Origin: Isoetes taiwanensis
Taxonomy: Eukaryota; Streptophyta; Lycopodiopsida; Isoetales; Isoetaceae
Reading direction: 5' to 3'
DNA: 64,000 nucleotides
Assembly (NCBI GenBank): GCA_021234155.1
Contig: JAJEKV010000004.1
Location: 22,747,314 to 22,811,313, forward strand
In this document: in pieces, positions 9,841-20,630 of the stretch
How positions within the stretch are numbered: the first letter of the stretch is position 1
How the letters are laid out: every line of letters starts with the position of its first letter
Notes under the pieces: model-generated
Told to the model about the DNA's origin: nothing
The model's input: the letters and a program-made list of their open reading frames with translations, nothing else
Databases searched by the model: none
Program-made: the position numbers and the translations under genes

Positions 9841-12530
9841 TTTTAATGTTTGACATATTCTATGTCCACTGCAATGAATAATAAAGGATCATCTGGATGT
9901 AATGAAATTCAATAATTTTACATTTTCCTGTTCCGGTTCCAAGATCCAAGAATTTCCAAGATTTACAAATTTTTGGGCGGGTGGATTAAGCAGGATTTCT
10001 TTTGCTTAATTAGTATACTAATGTGAATTTGATTTTATGAATAATGAGGAGGCGGTTGGTCACAAATTAGCCCAAAAATAAAGCACCTACTTTATTCTGC
10101 AACCACCCAGGTGACTTAGGGAGCCAAACAGAAGGAAAAAGATGGCATTTTTATATATGCCTTGCACTACATATATTGTACGAGATATTGCATGATGAAT
10201 AAAATGACTCATGTCCTTCAATATAGGAAATAAAGTATAAGTTTTATACGAGTTGTGTCCAATAGCTCCAAATATTGTGATCCATGAATTCCAAAATGAC
10301 ATTTCAAAACAGAACTCGACCTCTTTTATTAACAATGATGTTTCACCATACCAGCATGTTGCCAACATGAAACATAGTTAGTGCCTCCAAAATATTGCGT
10401 GAATTAATGTGCCATGTAACCCCTGGCAGTTTAGAAATGCTTTTGTTATGCACCATAAAGTATTGATAAATCATATATAAAATACAAATGTGAAGGTTCA
10501 CTATCACAAGAATTGGCCAACGAAATTGAGACTAAACAATAAGATACTTTATATGGAAAAAGTAAGTTCGAGGCATACATCTCTTCAACACCAAGTTGAT
10601 CTTCCTTTCCTTGCTCTAACATCTACTTGTGAAACCAGGAGGAGGGTGCAATTGGATATATCATACTAGGCATGTGTTTATGGGGGCCTTTGATATAGGA
10701 CTACTCCCTCAAAGTTGCTATCCTTTATGGTTTTTATGGAATTCATGCCAATATTTGTTTGCATTAGCTCAATATCACATAATGCACCCACCAATGTTTA
10801 ATGTACTAGGGAAAGTTCAGGTCGAGGAATGTCCTCAAGGGAATTTTTCGAGGCGGTGCCTTGCCCTAAGCGGCGAGGCTGCAGCGTCATCGAGTCTAGC
10901 AAAGTTGCCGAGGGAATATTGTTGAGGAAATATTTCAAAACCTTAAGCTTCCCAGGCATAACGAACATATGGTTCAAATTTCCACTCCATGCTTGTTGCC
11001 ATCTTTTCCTCTGAGTATGCCTTATTTTTCTGAGGCAAGTCCCACAATGCAACAAGTCTTTCTTAGGACGAAAAGCTGCTGAAATTACCTAGAACAAGTT
11101 TTTCCCTGCAGATTGGCTCTAAATCTGACATAGACGCTAATCTAGAACAAGAGCGACACTGCAGATCGATTCTCTAAAAAGATAAAGACTTTGATTGGCT
11201 TCTTTGAAACCCAAAGGCTTTGATTCGGCATGGATATTAGAGCAATCAGGGCAGAACATTAAGCTAGTTCCATCCTAGTTTGTCATTCGGGTATGCAAAA
11301 TAAAACTTGGTCTGGACCTCGTGTATTAATACCTTAATGGCTATAGCATAGGATATGTGCTTTGTAGCTTAACGACTACATCAAAGTATGAGGTTCTTGA
11401 AGGAAGATTGCCTATCGATTGGTAACAGCGCCGCTCCACCAAACCAGAGCAGGATTTCGCCTTTTAATGTCTACAGAATATAGGTTTAATTTGAACTATG
11501 TGTTCATTATGGATGCTTATCAATTCATATATAATTGATGTTGGTAAGATTCGATTCGATATATTCCATCACCGAGGCATTAATCGCGGCATTAGCTCTT
11601 AGATAAAATGCGAATTTTTCTCCGCGTTCCAATTCCTTATTTCTAAGCGCAAAAAAAAATAAATAAATAAACTTTCGGTGAGGCAGGCATTGGCGACAGC
11701 TTGGATTTGAGGTAATGCTGTATTTATTTTCAAACCCTTCTGCATGTACAGCTATGCTCGGAATGCTTGGGGCTGTTGGATTGGGAGAGTTCGACAAGCT
11801 CTGGCCCTAATGTGTCGGTGTCTGCGCTTCAAGGTATCTGCTTGGCTGCATCTGGATCTGAAAGCATTCTCTTCAGCTATGGCTATGGCTAAGTATATTT
11901 GAATTATTTGTTTTAGAAGCTTGAATCTCTGCTGTAGAAAGGGGACTGATGGCGTTTTCTTCGATTGAATATGTGGGTCTAATATCACATAATACCAAAA
12001 CATAGTTATCCGAGTCAATTGTTATACCAGTGCTCTTAGCAGCTTCTAACACTTCGTTGAAGGAGTAACCATACCAGAAAGAATACAAGTCCCTCAAATT
12101 TAACACAAGTATCACATTACTGGACTATATCATCTGAAGAACAGAAATGTAAAAACAACTTACAGCAGATTCTTCCCTTTCTTCTAATCATGCCTCGCCA
12201 TGTGTCACAGTTTCATTTTCAAGAATATTAAAGGCAGTTTTCTTGAACTTTTTTCACGTTGCATTTTGGCTCTTACCTAATCATTCTGACTTTTTACCTA
12301 ACATTCAGCATCTTTACTTAACATTATGTATGTAGTACAATTGGCAATAAATAGAATATTATTTTTAACGCATCCAAGTGCAATATTAAAGTCATCGTTT
12401 GAAACATCCTCTCCATTCTCTCATGCATTTTCCATTGCTTCAGGCAACCAATCATGAGTTATATCCTCAGGCAATTATTCTGGATATAGAACACATTTTC
12501 GACCTCGCTCTCCACTTATCAAGGCTTTCA
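9841..12530. other. AT-rich intergenic DNA, no gene supported
   Basis: No feature I can name. Two stretches look slightly exon-like: 10829-10960 on the plus strand (around REFFEAVPCPKRRGCSVIES) and 11873-12115 on the minus strand (around LYSFWYGYSFNEVLEAAKST). Neither has a recognised domain or convincing splice pair. A short A-rich (AAAT)n stretch lies at 11649-11672. Confidence 0.3.
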
Positions 12531-12666
12531 GTATCATGTATTACAAACTTATTTATTTTTTCAAACATTTCCTACTTCAATTTGTGCATCACTCTATAGT
12601 ATCATGTATTACAAACTTATTTATTTTTTCAAACATTTCCTACTTCAATTTGTGCATCACTCTATA
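12531..12666. repeat. Perfect 68-bp tandem duplication
   Basis: Unit 12531-12598 (beginning GTATCATGTATTACAAACTT) is followed without a gap by 12599-12666. I see no difference between the two units. This implies a very recent slippage or replication event, or an assembly artefact. Confidence 0.9.
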
Positions 12667-13035
12667 ACCTTGCAAATGTGAACTTCAGCTATAGCTACAT
12701 ATTTATGATTTCCCAAATTAAACTACATTTTAAGAATATCTGCATCCTTACATTCAAAGAAAAGCAAGATAAGTTGAGCAACATAGCTGATAGAACATCT
12801 AAGACAAAGAGTTTAGCACTAGAAAGCTGACACAACATAAAATAATATGGCAAACCATTGTACTATCTTTTGACACACAGGCTAACATGATTTATATTGT
12901 CAGGCTTCAATTTGCTCCAATCTTTCACTTGAATTTGCAATATAATTTTCTTGTATTGACAAATGCTATCCAATTTCCTTGGTTAACGAATCTTTATTGT
13001 ACCCCTCAGAGTATAAAATTCACATTGTTTTTTTA

Positions 13036-13890
13036 GTCACGATTAAAGAAGAAAAAATCTATTGCAAAAGAGAAACAAATGTGCACAACCAAGTGTTGCA
13101 TAGCAGTTCATAAAGGGGTGCAACCATTTTTCCATAGCTACAAGTCGAGACATATATTTCCCCTTTTAGGTCAATACAAACACGAGACATGCATCATTTT
13201 AGTAAAACCTAGATGTGCATCATCTTTAATCAAATAGTTGCATTCTCTTTTCTTTGATACAAAGTGCATAAATGTCATTTTCAAGCAATTAAAATAATAA
13301 AATGGTATTATTCTACATTAACTGATGCAACAAATGCATACATAATAAAAATTTAGCTATTCATAATTACAATGCATAACGTGCCAGGAGCTAGAATCCA
13401 CCAGGCAGGTCATATATTCCGTGCAACATATGCATTCATTAAGAAAAATTTAGCTATTCATAACAGCAATGCATAACGTGTGAGGAGCTAGAATCGACCA
13501 GGCAGGTCATACATTTCCATGCAAGACAAAGGGCAGAAGGGATAGTGCCAAAGCAGTCACAAACTTTCTGCTCGAGAATTCCATTCACTACTCAACAAAA
13601 GACTAACTTCGTTCAAGATTCAAAAAGCCCTTACATGGACATAGAGTTACAATATAAATATATATGTTGTGCTACAAGTTCCCTCTTAAGATTCCTATCA
13701 TTTTGCTACACATTTTCAAGATATATTGACAAAGTTCATTAGACTTCACGCCAAACATGATAAAGCAAATATCTCATACACATGGCATCAAAGGAATAGC
13801 ATGCCCCAACTTTGTATAGAACACCACAAACACAAGCACCCTCTACTATGCAATGTAAATGAATCAATGTGAATGCAAGAAGCTTCATTA
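13036..13890. repeat. Dispersed repeat, part B copy 2
   Basis: This is the most complete uninterrupted copy of the part B family. It contains AAAAAATCTATTGCAAAAGA (near 13053), TTTTAGGTCAATACAAACAC (near 13168), the GAGGAGCTAGAATC block (13480) and a final ACAATGTAAATGAATCAATG-like end. It matches 29930-29973 joined to 31058-31900, and so provides the empty site for the insertion at 29974-31057. The match is non-coding. Confidence 0.75.
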
Positions 13891-13897
13891 GAAATAT

Positions 13898-14109
13898 TAA
13901 CAATCAAATAAAGTAGAGAGAAGGTAATATAAGCTTACATTTCATATTCAGGTTACTCCAAAGTTGCGAATGTTCTCCAATAAGTGGTATAGCCTTTCAT
14001 GCCTGCCATGATTGCCTATGACTAGAAATATTATCTAAAAGTAACTGAAAATGCAGCTTGCAAGTTAAACTTTCTTAACATCCAAACATTCTATGCTTTA
14101 AAAAATGCT
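13898..14109. repeat. Dispersed repeat, part A copy 2
   Basis: Second copy of the segment at 9297-9508, same orientation, starting ATTAACAATCAAATAAAGTA. It lies after part B instead of before it. No gene content. Confidence 0.75.
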
Positions 14110-14157
14110 ATTCTTCTACCCTACTAATATGCAAAACTACAAGGCAACACTAAACTA

Positions 14158-14282
14158 CGGTTATAAAGCAGCAAGATCATTACAGAAACTTCATACGGTC
14201 ATAAAGCAGCAAGATATATACGGTTATAAAGCAGCAAGATCATACGGTTATAAAGCAGCAAGATCATTACAGAAACTTCATA
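14158..14282. repeat. Minisatellite of CGGTTATAAAGCAGCAAGAT units
   Basis: Four units begin CGGTTATAAAGCAGCAAGAT or CGGTCATAAAGCAGCAAGAT and alternate a long tail (CATTACAGAAACTTCATA) with short tails (ATATA, CATA). It reads through as YGYKAARS-type repeats in one frame, but there is no sign that this is translated. Confidence 0.8.
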
Positions 14283-14350
14283 GAAGATGACATACCTGGA
14301 AACCAATTTTTCTAGTTGAGGATAACCAATCACCTCCGCTAAATTTGGGC

Positions 14351-14511
14351 GTTGAAAAGGACACGTAAAGCAGTTTAATCAATTGATCCACGACACAAAA
14401 GGAGTGTAAAGAATAATTAGGGAAAAACAATTAAGCCTTGCAAATCTACAATAGCTCTTAAGCATCTTTTCTATCAATATTTCCTAAACTGCTCTACGTG
14501 TCCTCTTCAAC
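14351..14511. repeat. Inverted repeat, 27-nt arms
   Basis: Arm 14351-14377 (GTTGAAAAGGACACGTAAAG and 7 more bases) pairs with 14485-14511 with 2 mismatches across 27 bases. The loop is about 107 bases and AT-rich. It could be a small foldback element or a transcript hairpin. Each arm contains an ACGT core. Confidence 0.65.
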
Positions 14512-14619
14512 GGCCATAGATAAGCGAACCCCATAATACAAACCGCGCGACCAAGCTAGAGGCGATTTTTCCGGCGCCTAAAAAGCATTTTTCGCCGATG
14601 AAAAACTGCATTTCGTTAA

Positions 14620-15108
14620 AACCGCCTATATAATAATGATCGGGTGGCTAGGATTTTTCTGACCAAAATCTGACGGCCCACAATCTGACGGCCCACACTC
14701 TTTGTTTTCTTAAGTAGCCGCACGACAGTCCGCCGAATTCAGGATTGGCAAAGGATTTTAGCAGAGAGGCGCATCCGGAATTGGGAATCCGGTAAGCGAA
14801 CGAATCATTTCTTCTATGCTTGATTAAAGATCGATTTCATGATATGAGTTGATCGCTAATCCACATTCTTGGCATTTTTTGAGCTCAGCAATCTATCAGA
14901 ACGACTGGAGATGGTTTATTAGCTTTATTCAGCATGACAAACGGACTTCCTATTATTTTTAAGATAAGCATATCTATTTTTTACCTTGCCTTGCCAAACT
15001 TTTAATGTCCAAATATCGCTAAACTTTTTTTCTTCCTCTTTGCAGACAAAGAGGATCTGCCTATGACGAAAGGGCAAAAGTTTGCGAACTAAGCTATTGA
15101 AGCATTTG
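14620..15108 (+). promoter_or_regulatory. Possible promoter and non-coding first exon
   Basis: A TATA-like CTATATAATA at about 14627 is followed by a GC-richer stretch ending at a possible donor (GGAATCCG then GTAAGC, near 14792). A possible acceptor, CTCTTTGCAG, ends near 15045, and another donor-like AAG/GTTATT lies near 15137. The would-be exon has stops in frames with ATG, so no protein can be assigned. This is weak evidence from splice-like motifs only; it may be the relic of a transcription start. Confidence 0.2.
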
Positions 15109-15262
15109 TCCAGCTTGGGCGACTCCCTGTGCACAAGGTTATTACTCATTATTTAATCTTTCGAAATCTTTTTCTGGTCATTATTGAACTGATTAAAGCA
15201 TGTAGAATGCAATGGATTATGGCCAAACAGCACCCCTTTCTATTACTCTGTCCTATCAATGC

Positions 15263-15396
15263 ACTACTCTGTCAATGCGAACTAGCTATTGCAAGCGAAC
15301 TGGCCGGCACTATCAGATTAGCCCTTCTGGCATTATTTCGAATCCATGCTTTGCCCTTTGATTCTAGCATCTTGGGACAGCTGTGACATATCTCTC
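15263..15396. repeat. 134-bp direct repeat, left copy
   Basis: Nearly identical to 23819-23951 in the same orientation, with about three base differences and one 1-base indel (GCGAACTGG against GCAACTGG). The similarity stops at 15396, just before the copia LTR remnant that starts at 15400, so the copy looks truncated by that insertion. It lies beyond the 3' end of the chimeric minus-strand ORF, whose 5' side is flanked by the other copy. Confidence 0.85.
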
Positions 15397-15399
15397 TAT

Positions 15400-15612
15400 T
15401 GTAAAGCGAAGTGAAGAAGTCGTGAATAACTGTATTTTCCATTCACAACTGGATGTCGTACATATGTAGGAGTTCCTGAAATCTCGGAACCACTGATAAC
15501 AATTAGTAAATTCTTGCCACTAATGGATGCTGACTTACAACCTAATGTAACGGCTAGCTCATCTAGCACAACAGCTAATACAGTAATGCTATCTTCTTGT
15601 TATATTCCAACA
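15400..15612 (-). mobile_element. Copia LTR remnant (minus strand)
   Basis: On the minus strand the sequence reads CTTGAGGGGGAG then TGTTGGAATATAACAAG. A polypurine tract directly followed by an LTR starting TGTTGGAATA is the classic 3' end of many plant Ty1/copia elements. The LTR would run from 15612 down to 15400, ending TTTACA (213 bp, TG to CA). Internal sequence lies to the right (15613 upward), so this is not a simple solo LTR. No second LTR was found in the window, so the element is truncated. Confidence 0.6.
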
Positions 15613-16517
15613 CTCCCCCTCAAGGAGATGACTATTTAGAAGTTAAAGAAACCAATCCTGTCCTGCACTAATACTCATCAAAATAAACTCTCCATCTGTC
15701 AAAGACTTAAAATAAACTCCCCATCTGTCAAAGACTTTCCAATGAGCAATGCTACCCCCTTAGCTAGCTGTCAGCTAATGCTCCCCCTTAGCTAACTGTT
15801 AGCTTTTCCAACAAGTAATGTATCGAAAGGCTCCCCTCAATGAATTCACACTTGCCAGTAACTGCTGTCATTGTCAAAGAGCCTGCCAAAGATATAATGT
15901 CTCTAAAAATGCCCATCCAATATGAATTTTCCCTTGCATTATGACACAGAATCGGCCTGTCATGCAGATTCGGCCTGTTAAGGAGGCAACACGAGAATAA
16001 AGAAAAACTGTCCATTTGTTTCTGCTTTGCTTTAGAATGCAAAATCCCCTTTGCCACATGATGATTGCAAAACTCCTGTTTCCTAGCAACTGTCCACATT
16101 GCTGAGCGATTAACACAAAAATCCCAACTGTCCACTTTGCTGAGCGATTAACACAAAAATCCCACTTGTTGGCATGACTGTCCACTTGCTTTAAACTGTG
16201 AAGCTGTGCCCTTTTCCAATGCGCATGCAAATTGCTAAGCTGTTGCAACCAAATCGCTTTAATGGGCCGCACAAAATGCTGGTTAAAATATTTGGAGCTA
16301 TGGAGAAGAATATCATAGCTACCAACCCTTTGCTGGTTTGTCTCAGTACATAATATTCCTGTTGCGATCTTAAGCCTGGCATCAAAGTACCTCTTCTTCT
16401 CTACTTCATGATGCATAATATTACTGTACCTGGACGTGTTGCTATATTCTTCCCCTTGCATCTTGAAGTATAATGACATCTTCTCTTCCTTGCTTGCTTC
16501 TGGACTGTTAATACATG
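15613..16517 (-). mobile_element. Probable internal debris of the minus-strand copia remnant
   Basis: Lies between the polypurine tract at 15613 and the WD40 pseudogene. It holds repeated TCCATCTGTCAAAGACTT pieces (15688-15737), two CTCCCCCT-like blocks, and a 38-bp tandem duplication (16089-16126 and 16127-16164) with one difference. A 201-codon minus-strand ORF (15874-16479) covers it but contains the tandem repeat and no recognised domain, so I do not call it a gene. Confidence 0.4.
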
Positions 16518-17433
16518 TTATGTTCTGTTCCCAGTGTCCTTCGTTATGAGTTCGGACCCAATTACTATGATGTCCCCAACTAGGTGATCCATTGTTTGTT
16601 TTATCAACGCCACATGCATTGAAGTCTCTGGAAAATTTTCCAATCCAAATATGGCCCTTCCAATCCTGAGCAGCCTCTTAAAATGATGCCCGTCTTGCAT
16701 GGTGAAAGCTGCAGCTACATCTGCTCCTGTTGCTGTACCTCTGGCTTGAAGATCCATGTAAGACCTTACCATTAAAGAAGTTACAGCCATTAAAAATTTG
16801 GGACCACGATGACTGTTCCATGATAAAACAGGTTCTGGCATTCTGTCTTTGAGAACATCCACCTCCATTGGCCATATTATCACTTTCTCATCTTTATGTG
16901 CACTATACACAATCTTGTTTGCAGCATCTACTGATGTGCACAATGCAGACATCATGGTTACTGATGCCAATGCAGCTGCATCAACATCTTTCAACTGGTT
17001 TATTTTGCCATTACTAGCTGCAGTCATTGTCTTTTGTATATTCCAAACTTTCAAAGATGCATCACAACCTGCCCATAATGCATTTCTCGTGCAAGCCAAT
17101 GTTCTTGTACTTTCTTCTGTTCTTATTGGAGAATGCCAAAGATCAAAAAGAACATGAGAATCTGGATCAACTGATAATTTGCCAGGCACCTTAAATATCC
17201 CCTCTACTCCACCTGCAGCTACAAAGTTTTCCAAGTAAGATTGCGCTTCCTTTCTATTTGTTTCAGGCTCAGAAGACTTGAGCCTACCATATGAGGAATC
17301 CTTAGTAAGTTTTGGCATATCAAACCGATTTAAAGCCGAATCATCACCATTGATGATCAAGATCCGATCTGCGCTTTGCGCTTGTGGTTGCATCTGTGAT
17401 ACAGGATCTCCATCCAGCCAGTAAGGTGATTCC
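16518..17433 (-). pseudogene. C-terminal part of chimeric ORF: FRA3-type 5-phosphatase WD40 region
   Basis: The minus strand is open from the copia insertion point (17433) to the stop near 16518, about 305 codons. Its middle resembles the WD40 part of plant inositol polyphosphate 5-phosphatases of the FRA3/5PTase12-14 group: GGVEGIFKVPGKLSV, RTLACTRNALWAGCDASLKV, KIVYSAHKDEKVIIWPM, SWNSHRGP and MVRSYMDLQ, all in family order. In this group the WD40 domain precedes a phosphatase domain that removes the 5-phosphate from inositol phosphates. No phosphatase domain is present here. Between HRGP and MVRSYMDL a stretch of the family is missing. The last 50 residues match nothing I know. The first ATG after the insertion is at 17393, but the frame is open upstream of it. 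See the partner at 22239-23577. Confidence 0.75.
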
Positions 17434-17591
17434 TATTAGAGTTAGAAACTGACCTAACCCTAACCTATGACCTAACCCTAACCTATGACGTGGTGGCCCA
17501 TCTATGCCATCTACTATATAGCTAGGCTTGTTCTCCTTTTTAGTTACTTCAATAGAGCGTCTTCTTCTCTTCTTCTTGTTTCACTCTGACA
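17434..17591 (+). repeat. 5' LTR of copia element
   Basis: 158 bp, starting TATTAGAGTT and ending CTGACA. The start is TA rather than the usual TG, and the same TA is present in the 3' LTR, so it is a property of the source element. The LTR has a near-tandem pair of telobox-like AACCCTAACC motifs (17456-17465 and 17474-17483), a TATA-like CTATATAGC near 17513 and a CTTCTTCTCTTCTTCTTG tract, which fits a promoter region. Confidence 0.93.
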
Positions 17592-17603
17592 TGGTATCAG
17601 AGC
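17592..17603 (+). other. Primer binding site (initiator tRNA-Met type)
   Basis: TGGTATCAGAGC begins at the base after the 5' LTR. This is the usual plant copia primer site complementary to the 3' part of initiator tRNA-Met. Its position fixes the LTR end at 17591. Confidence 0.93.
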
Positions 17604-18045
17604 AAGCTTGAGAGGAGAGAGAATGGACGTTTTTTTTCAAGAGTGAAATTTTTTGCCAGCATTCCAGCATCAAGATCGGATTCATAGGAGTTGCTACCAC
17701 AGAAAATTTCACTGTCATCAGAGGATTATCACTCTAGTTCTTGAAAAAGAAAATTCTGGAGAAGTCAGATTTGCCTTACAACAAGGTAAATTATTGATTG
17801 CATGGTGTTGAATTCATCTAATAGGCATTAGATCTACTCAACCAAGTCGGATTCATGTTGAATCAAGAGTAAGGAGGTCAAATTTGATAAATCTCAGCTA
17901 GATTTTATCAAATTTCTCTTGGATTGGGGCTGGATTTGCTTCAATTAGCCTAGATTTCTAGTATTTTACCTTGAGGAGAGGTAAATTTGATAGATCTGCA
18001 AGATCTTTTCCTTTTCTAACAAGATCTCTGTCATATTACAACAGA

Positions 18046-18930
18046 ATGTTGGACCCATGGAAATTAGACCCTAATCCACAGTTGGATGGGTCAAACTTTC
18101 AAGGATGGCAGGAGTTTTTTAAACTCTTTCTTGGCTTAATGAAACTAAAGGCTGTTCTTAAGCCTGGCTGGTCTCCCACAGCAGATGCTAATTCTGCAAG
18201 TATTGATGAATCTGCTTTGGATCATCTGTTAATTCTCTGTATTCCTGATATAAGGTGTCAACTAGCTGCTTTCACAACATTTGGAGAAGCGTGGAAATAC
18301 ATATGCTTTAAAAGGGCTTGGAAGAGTCAAGCACTTCAAGAAACAAATGGACCAACTGACCATTGAAGCCTGCACTGGAGCTGCAGATTATCTTCAACAG
18401 TTAAGAGCCCTTAAACAGCAAGTAGTTGCAGCAGGAGGAAAAATGGAGGAAGACGATATGATTCTTATTCTGTTATCTGCCATGGAGACCTCCTATTCTC
18501 AACAAGTGGTTAGTATTCAAACTCAAAAGGGAGTGGCCTGGACCTTCCATGATCTTCAAACTGTGCTCCTTGATGCTGAACTTCAACAATCAAGAAATTC
18601 TAAGCAAGTACAAATTAATTATGCTAAAGCCAATCAAGATAAAGGGAAAGCTGTAACAGACACCAAATCCAGCTTATCATACGCTGAGAGAAGAGCTCAG
18701 GTTACTTGCTGGCATTGTGGATTACAAGGGCACTATAGAATCCAATGCAAAGCCTATAAACAGTTGAAACATAAGCCTGCTAGGAGTGAACCTTCTAGCA
18801 GGAGTGAACCTTCTGGCAGGAGTGAGCCGCCACGTTCAGGCATCTCAGGAGTTGCTTTATCAGGAGCATTCAGTGACGAATACCTTAATGTGGCTTCAGA
18901 TCAGCATCTATCTCCTAGTTTGAAATATCT
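18046..18930 (+). pseudogene. Copia gag with zinc knuckle (frameshifted)
   Basis: The ATG at 18046 begins MLDPWKLDPNPQLDG, with LDGSNFQGWQEFFKLFL matching the usual 'L.G.NF..W' start of copia gag. The frame changes between about 18281 and 18366. The second frame continues through QMDQLTIEACTGAADYLQQL to a CCHC zinc knuckle CWHCGLQGHYRIQC (18707-18748). A Ser/Glu/Pro repeat follows (three RSEPS or RSEPP units at 18780-18830). The gag is otherwise well preserved, so the single frameshift is the main lesion. Confidence 0.88.
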
Positions 18931-20630
18931 TCTCATGGACTCTGGGCTTCTCAACATCTTGTCACATCTCCAGCACTTCTTGTCAATGCTCGAGATGATA
19001 CCTCACTGCGTGTGTGACAGTTGGAAATGGAGCAGTGTGTCAATCATAAAGCTAAAGGCATTATTCATCTTGAACAAGCACATGGAACCTGCCCAATTAC
19101 AGAAGTATTTCATGTTCCAGATGTGGCAGCAAACTTACTATCAGTCTCTACTTTTGATAAGCAAGGTAAGCATGTTATATTTGGTAATGGGCAAATGTAT
19201 CTTACTGATATTAGTCCATGGACGCTAATAAAGCCCGAGCAACTTGGAGTAAGAATTACAGGCCACATGAATGCGGGTGGTCTGTACACGGTTGATGGCA
19301 GACCACAAGTCCACTCTTACACCTATTTGGCAGCCGACTCCAACTTGGAAACCTTATGGCATGCACGCTTTGGACATGTTGGAGGCAGGGCCATTGGTGA
19401 ATTATCACGCTTGGGAATGGTGCATGGCTTACCCAAATTGAAGAGTACATCCTTAGCGTGTCATGCATGTCATTTAGGTAAGCAACCTCAGCAACCATAT
19501 CCTCCAGAAGCTGAATTTCGAGCTACCACAGTTCTAGAATTACTCCACATGGATCTTTGTTACATGCCCACACTTTCTATGGGAGGAGCTCACTGGTTCT
19601 TCACTATTGTGGATGACTATAGCAGGTTCACTTGGGTTCTTTGTGTCAAAACAAAGGATCAAGCATTTCTCAAGTTCAAAGAATTTCATGTCTATGTTGA
19701 GGCGGAATTTCACACATGCCTTAAGGCTGTCGGGGACAGATAATGGAACCGAATTTGTCAATAAACAGTTCAATGACTATTTACTTAGTCATAAGATCAG
19801 AAGAGAGCTAACAGTCCCCCTATGCTCATGCCCAAAATGGGGTGGCAGAAAGAAAGAAGAATCGCGCATTACAAAACCTTGTTAGATCCATGCTCATTCA
19901 TAAAGAATTACCAGCATATTTTTGGGGAGAGGCCGTGGTTACAGCAGCCTATTTGGCCAACAGGGCTCCTACACTAGCCAACCCTCATGGAACTCCTTAT
20001 GAACTCGCCTATGGGAGGAAACCAAATGTAGATAATCTCACGGGTTTTGGCAGCTTGGCATATGCTGCCATTCCACAAGAAAAGCTTCAAAAGCTTGGAA
20101 AGTTAGCAAACAGGGCTGCTAAATGCATTTTCATAGGGTATCCTATAAGTCAAAAAGGATGGAAGTTGTATAATCCAAAAACAAAGCAAGTCTTCATTTC
20201 TAGAAGTGTTGACTTTGTCGAAAGTGCCTCCTATTATGATGAGGAACCAATTGAGGGAGCTGTTTTCAATCTGAAAATGCTTCAACACCTCTTTCAACAC
20301 AGGAATCATTTGGACACAGATCCAACATCAACCATCACAAGTGCTCATGAAGAAACAATGTCTGATACAGATTCTGTTTCAGCTGATGGAGAAGCAGAAT
20401 TACAGTCACCTCGTGATCATTCTAATGTGGAGAATGCCTCATTAGATGATGCTTACAGATTATGGAAGACATATGACCTTCATGAACCTGACATTGCGCA
20501 TGAAGTTGATGCTAACACCATATTAGAAAGCACTGCTCCTCTCCTGCTCCTGTGCTCAGAAGATCAGCAAGGCTGCAGTCCAAACAAGCACATGTTTCGC
20601 AACCAGCCCATTGCAACTATGCTCTCATGA
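18931..20630 (+). pseudogene. Copia protease and integrase (frameshifted)
   Basis: The protease core LLMDSG (18937-18945 codes DSG) is at the end of the gag frame; its continuation lies in another frame at 19021-19743. The integrase zinc site is complete: LWHARFGHVGG, then LACHACHLGK (H-H-C-C). Catalytic segments are LLHMDLCYMP (first Asp), SGTDNGTEFVN (second Asp, in a different frame after about 19720), and AERKKNRALQNLVRSMLI (Glu region altered). The usual FGS.AY..IP and CIFIGYP blocks follow. Two frame changes break it. Confidence 0.88.

Noticed and set aside
14158-14282. CRISPR-like array
   Set aside because: Repeats are directly adjacent with irregular tails, there are no unique spacers, and the sequence is plant nuclear DNA. 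It is a minisatellite.
15874-16479. 201-codon minus-strand ORF
   Set aside because: It includes a 38-bp tandem repeat and sequence next to a copia polypurine tract, with no recognised domain. Treated as retrotransposon debris.
17456-17483. Telomeric insertion in the copia LTR
   Set aside because: Both LTRs carry the same motif, so it is part of the LTR, not a telomere-related insertion.
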